From NCBI GenBank assembly GCA_021646405.1, contig SOER01000005.1, forward strand, positions 62,001 to 126,000: 64,000 nt of DNA, read 5' to 3'. Source of the DNA: Candidatus Loosdrechtia aerotolerans (GTDB lineage Bacteria; Planctomycetota; Brocadiia; Brocadiales; Brocadiaceae). The notes under the pieces are model-generated. The model ran no database searches, had not been told where the DNA came from, and saw nothing but the letters and a program-made list of their open reading frames with translations. A program made the position numbers and the translations under genes. The first letter of the stretch is position 1, and each line of letters starts with the position of its first letter. This document shows, piece by piece, positions 37,256-46,100 of the stretch.

Positions 37256-40200
37256 TCAAGTAAGTTCATGGATAAAAACCCCTGCTTTCGCCTCAAGCCC
37301 GTCTGCCAGCTCAATAACCCGGCTGTGGTGAGTGAAAAGTAATACCTGGGTACTGAACGCCAGCTCCGCGAGGATATCGAGGCAGACCCTTGTACGGTTG
37401 TCATCAAAGCCTACGAGGATATCGTCGACGATAAAGGGCATGGGCTCTCCCTTGCTCAGATGTTGCTCAAGGGTAGCGAGACGAAGCGACAGGTAAAGCT
37501 GATCCCGGGTTCCGTCACTCATTCCATCGACGGTTACCTCAACATCGTTTGGACGAACACCAAGCAGGATGGGTTTGCCACTTTCATCCAATTCATCCCG
37601 AAGATTCGCATAAGATCCCAGGGTGAGTTTGGAAAAAAGCTCGCCAGCCCTGGCCAGAACCGGGGCCTGGTTTTTCTTCCGATAATCCTCTATTCGCTGT
37701 TCGAGAATAAGCGCAGCAATTTGCAAACGTAGATACTGTTCAACACCAGAAACCATGGTGGCAAGATGCTGCTCTGCCTCCTCCGATGCATTTGCGGCTA
37801 CGGCACTGCCATCCCTGGCCCTGATCTCGTTTTGAAGCGTTTGTCGTTGGTCCCGTAGCGTGTCCCGGTTTGCCTGCAGCTCTTTCAGTTCCGTGGATAT
37901 CCTCTCCAGTTCGCCCTCGGTAGCATCGATATCGGACTCGCTGGCCTCTTTCTCCAATTCCTGAATGCTCAAACCATCCCCATTGCGTGTGAGCTCTTGT
38001 CCAAGCGTATCAAGCTTCTGCTGCAGTTCGTGCTTTTTTCTCGAGTTTTCACCGGCCGATTCCAGCTCATCGTCGGTCTCAACACCTGCCTGTTCCCTCA
38101 ACAAAGCAAGCTGTTCGTGCGCCGTCCGAATCTTTATGCCGGCGTCTTCGATCTCTTCCTGTATCTCTTTTATCTGAACCTCTATCTTTTTGAGGCTTAC
38201 CCGCGCTTCACGCGCCTCATTCAGGTTCCGGTTAAGCTGAGCAGCAATAGTGCTCGCCTCCTGCCCTTCCCTTTTGAACCCAATACCATCGGCGAACTCA
38301 AACACCTTTTTTTCAAATTCCGCTGCAACCTGGTCCATTCCGAAAATTCGTCTACGCAATTCTTCTGATTTGTTATATTTTTCAAAGAACTTCACCAGTT
38401 GATCGAATATCTCAATTGCATGCTCCGGATGAACATCAGATTTCAATCCCAAACCGTCAATAGCCTGACCCCATTCCTGTATCCAGTTGGATTGATCATA
38501 TCCGATTGACTTGAGTTCTTCACGCGTTCTATTGATGTGAATCCCTGTTTTATCCAGCAAATGCTCGAGTTGACGCTTCCGCCCGAGAACAGCTTCCTCT
38601 TGTTCGACTCGCTGTTCACAGAGATTTATCATGGCCTCAAGACTCATCTCTCGCAGGTCTGTTGTATCGTCGAATTTGGATATGTGAAGCGAAATAGATT
38701 CCTTTAGTGCTTTACAGTTCCCGGCAAGTTTTTTCGCATCACCATCAACAGTATTCGCCGACCGAACGTTCTCCAGAAGCTTTTCTACTTTGAGAAGCCA
38801 CTGCTTCATCTCCCGGGGTGTTCCGGGATCGACTCCCAGCGGCTTCCAAGTATCATTCCATTCCTTCTGAAGGGCTTCCCTGGCCTCATTTGCCTTTCCG
38901 GTTTCTTCTATGATGTCGCTCTGACGCAATTTCAGGTCTTCAATCTTCGCCTCGAGACCTGCGCGTTTCACCACCTGGTCTGCGGCCAAACGAAGCCGGT
39001 CCGATACGTGATCTGCGGCATCAACCTTTTGTTCATAGAAACTAAGAAGATCGGAATCAGGCGCAAACTCCCTGATATCCTTTTCGACGTTATTCTTTTC
39101 GATATACTTGCGTTTTATAAGATTCCATCCGGTATTCCGTATTGTTCGCGATTCTTCCAGCTCCTGGATTGTTGGCACATCGCTTGTTAACAACAGCGCT
39201 TTTAGATCCTGTTCTGCCTGTTTCTGTTCCTTTTTGAGTTCCTTTTGTTTCCGGTTATAATCCCTGATATTACTGGATAGTTCTTCAAACTGTTTCTCGA
39301 ACGTATCCAGGGTCTCGGACACAGGCATGGCCACTTTTGCAAGCGCTTCGATTGTCCCGGAAAATCTTCCGAGCCTGGAAAACTCACTCTCACAGGCTGC
39401 TCTTTCATCGGAGGCACGTTTTTGCGAATCGGCCAGTCGCTGCTCAAGATCACCGGCCTTACGGGCCGCTGCAATCGCTGCCTTCAATTCGCTGAGATCC
39501 AAATTCGACTGAGCCTGTTCACTCAGCTCTTTCCTGATTGTCTCCTGTTCGTCTTCGCTATCTCGCAGTGTGGCCTCGGCCTTCTCCTTCTTTTGATTCA
39601 GGAGACCATGCTTCTGTGCCAAACCGGAAATCCACTTTTTGTTGTTGATCAGCGGTCGTAGCTGGTCGGCATCATCGAGACTGATATCAGGACGCACGCC
39701 TTTTAACAGTTGCTCTGCCTCATTGCGCAGCAAACGCCGTTTTCCATCCTGTTGCGGGCGGTCTTTAATTGTTTTTTCAACAGCACCCAATTCTTTCTGA
39801 ATGGCCAGGATTGTTTCTTCGTTATCCAGCAAGTCATTACGGACATTCAATGATTCTGATTCTTCTTTCAGACGAGACAGCCTGGTCTCGGCCCTTGCTT
39901 TCGCTTCACTGGCCGTTTGCAGGTTGTCACTGGCGGTCTTGCGTTTTTCTCCGAAATCTTCCGGCAGAAGCAATACTTCTCTCAATCCTTCAATTCTAAC
40001 CATTACGTCCCGGCGCTCAGCCAATGCAACTTTCACACGATTAAGCCGGTCCAGACGACTTTTCTCTCTGCTTTTCTCAATGATAGTATCCTCGACCTGC
40101 TTAATAGCAGAAAGGGTATCAGCGAGTTCTTTTTGCAACCTTTTCCATTCAGCAACAGGAAGACTCGCATTCCTGATTCGCTTTTGTGCTTCCTTGAAAT

Positions 40201-40768
40201 TGAGTATCGCATGGTTCAAAAGCTTTGTAGAAGCCCGGGGCTTGAAAAGTTCTTCAGCTTCACTTTGCAGCTCTGACAATATTTCGCGGAGACTTGCAGT
40301 ACCGACCGCTGCACTAAAGAGTGCTTGTCCGAGATCGCCGGATTGATTCAGCAGTTCCTGACCACCTGCTACCAATCTGCCATGATCTATTCCATGCAAT
40401 TTTGTAAACAGGTTCTCATCAATGCCACCTGGCAAAAATCGCAATAAAATCGAATCATCCAGGGCTGCATCGGTGCCGGGTTCTAAAAGGGTATTTTTCG
40501 TCCCCTTCCTCCGTACAAATTCTATTTCTTCGCCGCCTGAAAGACTGAGCTTACCGCCGATCCGAAGTTGAGAATTCGAGTGAAGATGATTGTCGTTCGT
40601 GCGGGCTGGAATTCCAAACAACCACGCAATGAGCGCTCTCAGTGAAGTACTCTTACCCGCTTCATTGTCACCGTATATCAAGTGTAGTCCTGAGGTCCCG
40701 TCAGATAGATTCAATGATTTGCCGGTGAAAGGACCATATGCAATCAGATCGAGGCGGTCGATTCTCAT
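37256..40768 (-). CDS. yhaN: Rad50/SbcC-like AAA ATPase YhaN
   Basis: 1170 residues. Walker A GDNEAGKST at 33-41 in an N-terminal half-ATPase (MRIDRLDLIAYGPFTGKSL), a long coiled-coil middle rich in Glu/Lys/Arg heptads, and the C-terminal half with the Walker B/D-loop (FIVDDILVGFDD, about residue 1110) and an ABC-like signature (DGMSDGTRDQLYLSLRLA). Its start overlaps the yhaO stop by ATGA. Pairs with YhaO as an SbcCD/Mre11-Rad50-like nuclease for DNA ends. DNA is visibly more G+C-rich than the housekeeping genes to the left. Confidence 0.9.
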   Translation of the reverse strand: MRIDRLDLIAYGPFTGKSLNLSDGTSGLHLIYGDNEAGKSTSLRALIAWLFGIPARTNDNHLHSNSQLRIGGKLSLSGGEEIEFVRRKGTKNTLLEPGTDAALDDSILLRFLPGGIDENLFTKLHGIDHGRLVAGGQELLNQSGDLGQALFSAAVGTASLREILSELQSEAEELFKPRASTKLLNHAILNFKEAQKRIRNASLPVAEWKRLQKELADTLSAIKQVEDTIIEKSREKSRLDRLNRVKVALAERRDVMVRIEGLREVLLLPEDFGEKRKTASDNLQTASEAKARAETRLSRLKEESESLNVRNDLLDNEETILAIQKELGAVEKTIKDRPQQDGKRRLLRNEAEQLLKGVRPDISLDDADQLRPLINNKKWISGLAQKHGLLNQKKEKAEATLRDSEDEQETIRKELSEQAQSNLDLSELKAAIAAARKAGDLEQRLADSQKRASDERAACESEFSRLGRFSGTIEALAKVAMPVSETLDTFEKQFEELSSNIRDYNRKQKELKKEQKQAEQDLKALLLTSDVPTIQELEESRTIRNTGWNLIKRKYIEKNNVEKDIREFAPDSDLLSFYEQKVDAADHVSDRLRLAADQVVKRAGLEAKIEDLKLRQSDIIEETGKANEAREALQKEWNDTWKPLGVDPGTPREMKQWLLKVEKLLENVRSANTVDGDAKKLAGNCKALKESISLHISKFDDTTDLREMSLEAMINLCEQRVEQEEAVLGRKRQLEHLLDKTGIHINRTREELKSIGYDQSNWIQEWGQAIDGLGLKSDVHPEHAIEIFDQLVKFFEKYNKSEELRRRIFGMDQVAAEFEKKVFEFADGIGFKREGQEASTIAAQLNRNLNEAREARVSLKKIEVQIKEIQEEIEDAGIKIRTAHEQLALLREQAGVETDDELESAGENSRKKHELQQKLDTLGQELTRNGDGLSIQELEKEASESDIDATEGELERISTELKELQANRDTLRDQRQTLQNEIRARDGSAVAANASEEAEQHLATMVSGVEQYLRLQIAALILEQRIEDYRKKNQAPVLARAGELFSKLTLGSYANLRDELDESGKPILLGVRPNDVEVTVDGMSDGTRDQLYLSLRLATLEQHLSKGEPMPFIVDDILVGFDDNRTRVCLDILAELAFSTQVLLFTHHSRVIELADGLEAKAGVFIHELT

Positions 40769-42030
40769 TTGGCGTCTCCTACCGTCAGCAACCTGCCAAC
40801 CAGCATATGTTTGGCCTCCTCAATCAAACGTTCGACCGTTTGATCTTCATCAAGGTTCAGGATGGAGTCAGCGCCAAAGGCCTCTGGTGGAATCTTCTGT
40901 CTGAGATCGGCAATCACATCCTTGAGGCCATTGATTTCGTCCGGATTGTTTGGTGTAGCTAATATGTCCCTGAGCAGTTTTCCGAATGCACTGTCTCCGG
41001 ACAACAGAGAATCCAAATCGAGCTTGCCAGCCGCTGCATTTTCAACCCTCTCTATCCATACATCATCACCGGCGATTTCCGCACCAAATGCCCTGATTTG
41101 CTGTTCAAACCGTTCCGGATATGCTGCAAGCTTATCCGACATTGAGGTTGCCCCTTCAAAACGGATGCGCATTGCGATGGGTCGTCCGTCTGCTGATATT
41201 CGTTCGTTTTCAATAACTATTCGGGTACGTTCCAGCACCTCTCGCATTTCAGCAGCATCTGTCAGATCGACGCTGCGTTCGGCCCAACGCAAAACATCCA
41301 ATGAGCACTTTTCAACTGCGCTCACAGCGCCGTCTTCGACGGTAATGAGCACACACCCCCTGGCACCGGTCTCCCGGATATGGCGGCCCTGAATACAGCC
41401 GGGAAACACAATCCATGGGTCTTCGGACACAAATTCCTGTTTGTGAACATGACCCAGCGCCCAGTATTGGTAGCCTTTGGACCGAAGCTCATCTATTGAG
41501 CAAGGGGCATAAATCGCATGACCTTCCCGGCCATCGAGGCTGGTATGGAGAAGACCGACATTGAACAAACCTTTTTCTGCTGCAGGAAATCCCGCTGCGA
41601 GATTCTCATCAACATGCTGTGTTCCAAAGCTCCGCCCATGAATCACAACCGCCAAATTATCGAGCCTTATCGTTTCAACATTACGGGGCGACAAAATCGT
41701 CATATTAGCGGGGCCATCCAGGGCTTTTGTCATACGATTGGCGGCATCGTGGTTTCCGGCAACGGTAAAAACCGGTATATTGTGCTGGCCAAGGCGGCCC
41801 ATTTGCTGGCTGAGGAAAATACCGGTACTGTAGTCCTTCCAGTCACCATCGTAGAGATCGCCTGCCAGCAAAACGAATGAGACCTTCTCTTCAATGGCAA
41901 GTTCTACAAGATTTTCGAAGGCCTTTCGGCACGCATTGCGAATGGATTCTGCAGGTGCAGATTCATAGCGAGATAAGCCGCGCAATGGGCTATCCAGGTG
42001 AATATCTGCTGCGTGAATGAATTTAAACAT
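40765..42030 (-). CDS. yhaO: Mre11/SbcD-like DNA exonuclease YhaO
   Basis: Calcineurin-like metallophosphatase that supplies the nuclease of the YhaO-YhaN complex. Motifs in order: IHAADIHLDSPLRG, LLAGDLYDGDW, VAGNHDAANR and ALGHVHKQ, giving the Asp/His/Asn metal ligands. The ATG at 42030 (MFKFIHAAD) is preceded by GAGGTGAC; the open frame extends 17 codons further but without a good signal. About 421 residues. First gene of yhaO-yhaN. Confidence 0.92.
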   Translation of the reverse strand: MFKFIHAADIHLDSPLRGLSRYESAPAESIRNACRKAFENLVELAIEEKVSFVLLAGDLYDGDWKDYSTGIFLSQQMGRLGQHNIPVFTVAGNHDAANRMTKALDGPANMTILSPRNVETIRLDNLAVVIHGRSFGTQHVDENLAAGFPAAEKGLFNVGLLHTSLDGREGHAIYAPCSIDELRSKGYQYWALGHVHKQEFVSEDPWIVFPGCIQGRHIRETGARGCVLITVEDGAVSAVEKCSLDVLRWAERSVDLTDAAEMREVLERTRIVIENERISADGRPIAMRIRFEGATSMSDKLAAYPERFEQQIRAFGAEIAGDDVWIERVENAAAGKLDLDSLLSGDSAFGKLLRDILATPNNPDEINGLKDVIADLRQKIPPEAFGADSILNLDEDQTVERLIEEAKHMLVGRLLTVGDAK

Positions 42031-42299
42031 TGTCACCTCATCATTGATAAAAAATGCCAAGAGACTGTCAGAAAAGTCCAAAATAAAATTGGGGAAAAAG
42101 ACCCTTCCTATAACTGCATCCCTTTAAGGTACGCACACCCACGATCAAACTCCAAAAAAGCACAGCACTGTTCCATATTCTGTAATTTGGTGCTTTCGTA
42201 GAAATTCCAAATTCCAAAACCCAAAATAGGACGCAGACTTGTCGTGAGCACAGCCGAATGATCTATGCAGATACCATAAATATTCTCTAAAAATCATAT

Positions 42300-43010
42300 G
42301 AACCACGGATGGACACGGATAAAAACAGATAAAAAATTTTCTCTATCCGTACTACAATCCATCAACTTCTTATTTTTTCTGCTCGTTTTTCAAAATACAC
42401 AACCGTAAGGCATTAATTCCGGCGGATTCAGGTTTGTAACCTGAACCCATGGGTTTATAGAGATGATGGGGTTGTGAGTAATCAATTACGAAATTAACAA
42501 CATAAAATATAGGGTTCAAGTTAGGCCTTCGGCGACTTTTGTCTGTTGTAAAGATGCAGGGCAAGGCTTTAGCCTTGCTTTCCCGCCAGAATACCTGTAC
42601 GGGGAGGCAACCCTAAAGGGTCGCCCTACTTTGAAATCCCTAAGCATGTACTTAACCCCGAAGGGGTGACATTATGAAGCTGTCAGTTCGACAAGCTCAC
42701 TACAAGGTTTTGGTGCATCCATTCCGGGTTAGCTGTTATTTTCATTTTTTATTTACAAGTATGTCACCCCTTCGGGGTTTACAATTCTTCTTAGGTCTTT
42801 TGCTATAATCATGGCATCCCTTCGGGATGAAAAACAATTCAACATAAAGAATCACTGTTGCATCATAGTAACATCTTTAACCTTATAACAACACCTTCCC
42901 GTAAACCCGCTTACATAAAATGAAAATTCCTATACATTCAAGTTACAAACTTGAACCAGCTCGAAACGGGAAAATTATTATCTGTTTTTATCCGTGTCCA
43001 TCCGTGGTTC
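42300..43010. repeat. 710-bp segment bounded by a 33-bp perfect inverted repeat
   Basis: The left end begins GAACCACGGATGGACACGG and the right end is its exact complement over 33 bp. Such ends resemble a non-autonomous transposon or a repeat copied in opposite orientation. The interior contains only shorter repeats. Confidence 0.7.
42652..42781. repeat. Palindromic pair, CCCCGAAGGGG type
   Basis: TTAACCCCGAAGGGGTGACAT at 42652-42672 and its near-exact complement at 42761-42781. Each arm is itself a small hairpin (CCCCGAAGGGG). Confidence 0.7.
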
Positions 43011-43192
43011 GCTTTACCTTCCCTTCTCCAAACCATACTGTTTGGAATTTAGGATTTGTTTTTTGGAATCGGAAAAGGAATTTGACAGGTTTTTCATACA
43101 ACGGCATGGTTGATTCCTTTTTTCATATATAAAAACCAAGCTCACTGGCGGGGATGGAACGTAGTGGAATCCCCGCCCAGTACAGCGCACTG

Positions 43193-46100
43193 TTAAGTCA
43201 TTTCTTTTACAAGTCTGACCCTTTCATTTTTTGCTTTGTATTTTTCTATGCGTTCACACTCCTCAAGAACGCTAACGCTCTGCATGACCCGCCTTTCAAA
43301 CTCCACCCGGGGATTTCCACGTGTCAATACTCCCAATTCTTTGAGCACACGGGATGTCAATGAATGCAGCGTGCAAGACTGATTCGGACACTTCGACAGA
43401 GCCTGAAGGATAGCAACCTGTATTTCTTCTGCGGATATTTCCTTTGCCCGACGCCCTGACGGGCTGAGGCCATCCTTTGGACCATTTACTGAGGAGTCCT
43501 CATTGTTGTCAACGCTGTCGTCATCTTTGGTAACGTCACAATCGAATTCGCCGCAATCCTCTTTCCGTATATCGGCTTCGGGGATTACATCCACGCACCG
43601 TGACATGGGAAAGATCTCCCGTGCCTTCAGCACCTGCCAAAGTCCTTCCAGCGCATCATCTCTGTTAGAGTAAAAGGCCGATTCCCTCACACGGAAGAAT
43701 TCCCAACCGCACCGCTCGAGTTGTCTTTGTCGCTTCATATCAGCTTCGTACCGGTCAGCCCCATGCCAATTGTCACCATCGCATTCTACCGCCAGACGCG
43801 CAATCCCGCCTTCAATTACAAGATCAATATGATATGTATCGACCGGAAATTGAGGAATCAAGTGATATCCCTTGCGACGAATTTCAAGAGCAACATCGAC
43901 TTCAAACCAGGAACCATTGACCACTCCTGGCTGATGAAAAGGCCTGGGAGGCTTTTCCAGCGAACGGTTGGCACGAAGCGCCTGATTCTCTATATAGCTC
44001 CAATCTACCGGATCATTAATGGGCGAGGTTCCTTGCCTCTCGAAGAATGCAAGTAACTTCCGCCGAAGGCAAGAAGCACTGAGGTCATCGCAAGTGACAG
44101 AGTGGAATAGAATCATCTGATCCCGGGCGCGGCTTGCTGCAACATTGAAGCGCCGTTCGTCGGCCGCCTTCGTGAGAGAACCGATTCTTTCGTTGTTGGC
44201 CGTAACAAGCGAAAGCAGCATAATATCGCGTTCGTCACCCTGAAAACTGTAAGGATTGCCGCAGACCAGGCGCCGCCGTTCCATTTCCCCGGCACCCAGA
44301 CGTTCAAGCAGATGGTTCTCAATCAAAGCCGCTTGTGCTTCACCCTGAAGAACAACCACGCCAATCGATTTATTATCATATCGGCTGTCGCCACACAGTT
44401 CGACAATCCTCTCAACAATAGCTTTGGCCTCCGGGCGATTGATTGTATGATTGTTTGAACCTTCGCGATACCCTCCACTTACAAAGACATGCTCAAGAGG
44501 AATCAATCGGTTCGGCCCGTATTGCCTCAAGGGAATCAGTGACGTTTCGGAATAGCAAAGGTCATTGCTGAAACGAATGATTTCCGGCATACAGCGGAAG
44601 TGCTCGCGCAGGGTAATTCGCCGGGTTCCGTAGCGAAGTTTTCCGTGGTCGAACAGACTGCTCTCAATATCGAATGACGATTTGAAGTGGAAATCGTAGA
44701 GAAATTCTTCCATCAGGCGATGCACGGCATCGCGAGGCAACCCCACGGCATCCGGACTGATCTGCTTATCGTCACCAACAATCAATATCTTCTTGCCCAG
44801 ATAGAACAGTGGAAGCGCCTCGACCCCACATTGCGAAGCCTCGTCAACAATGATGACGTCGAACATACCGGGCACAGGGTCCACCGTGTCCCAAACACGG
44901 TGTAACGGCATGACCCATGCCGGAACCGCATCACGGCATTGATTGAGGTGTCGTTGTGCCTCACGCCTGTGGCGTGATGCGTGCTTTCCTGTTCCTTTGC
45001 CAAGCCGCCGCATGGATTGCTGCCAGGCTTCCATGTGACGGCGATGCCGATCTTCAATCCGTCCTGGAGAATCAGGTGAGAAACAGAACGACCAGGCATG
45101 AAGCGAAGCTAATGTTGCGATAATGGCGTTGATCTCATCCTCAATCTGTTTAGTACGCCTGGTGAGAGCCGGTACATCCTCCCGCCGGACGTATTCCTCA
45201 ATCCAATATCGTGCCTGTGCCCAATGCCAGGCGTCCCCGATATGTTGAAATCGTTCGTCCCAAAATGATTCAGTGCAAGTTCGCTTCAATTCATTCGTGA
45301 GCTTTGGGAGCAGACAGCGCAATTGCAAAAGGTATTCATCCATCCACTGAAGACGCTGACGCTCCTTTTCCAATTCCTGAATCTTAATCGTGGCATTCAC
45401 GAACCCATCTGCATTTCGGCAACGAATCGCGTGCAGCAATTCATTCGTCATCGGATGTGCGTCTTTCATGGCGGCAGTGGACGATACCGGGGCCTCAATG
45501 CTTTGTATTTCTTCAGTGATAAGCCGCTTGCGTTGACGGACCTGTGCAAGGCGGCACGATGCGATCATTCTTTCAATCTGAGATTCGTCAGCCCAGACGG
45601 GTTCGGTTACATCCGGACACTGCCGTATAGTCTCACGGCATTTTTCAATAAGCGTTTCAAGCGACAGGGCGTTTTCAAGAGCATCGTGCAGTGATTTAAG
45701 CGTGGTCAGTTGCAGGGCGTAAGGACCCTGAGTTATATCGGATCGACCCGCCCAAAACCCCCACGCCTTCTCACATTCGATCCGGACATGCAATGCATCG
45801 GAAAGATCTGAGAAATGCCTGGCAGTGGAACAGGGAAGCCCGCCAATGCGCACGGTCTTGATCACATAAAGCCGCTCTTTCACCACTTTCGGACGAAATG
45901 GTCCCCAACCCAGTTTCCCGCCATTCTTCATGTGCTCTTTCAGTTTGCAGACGTCTTTATACAGCGCCCTGATATTGGTACTATCCGGAAACTCAACTCC
46001 GGTATCGTCCGCGACGGTAACCAGCGTTTCGATTGCAGCGACAGTGTCTCCCGTGACTCGGGAGAGTTCTCGCCATAAGGATGAATTGCCTCCCAAAACA

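Larger units (their letters stand above)
42031..43192. other. 1.1-kb gene-free block of dispersed repeats
   Basis: No gene is supported on either strand. Contents: a perfect 33-bp inverted repeat at 42300-42332 and 42978-43010; a dyad pair at 42652-42672/42761-42781 (AACCCCGAAGGGGTGACAT type); and AT-rich CCAAATTCCAAAA repeats at about 42205-42225 and 43030-43080. ORFs here are repeat translations. Confidence 0.75.
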
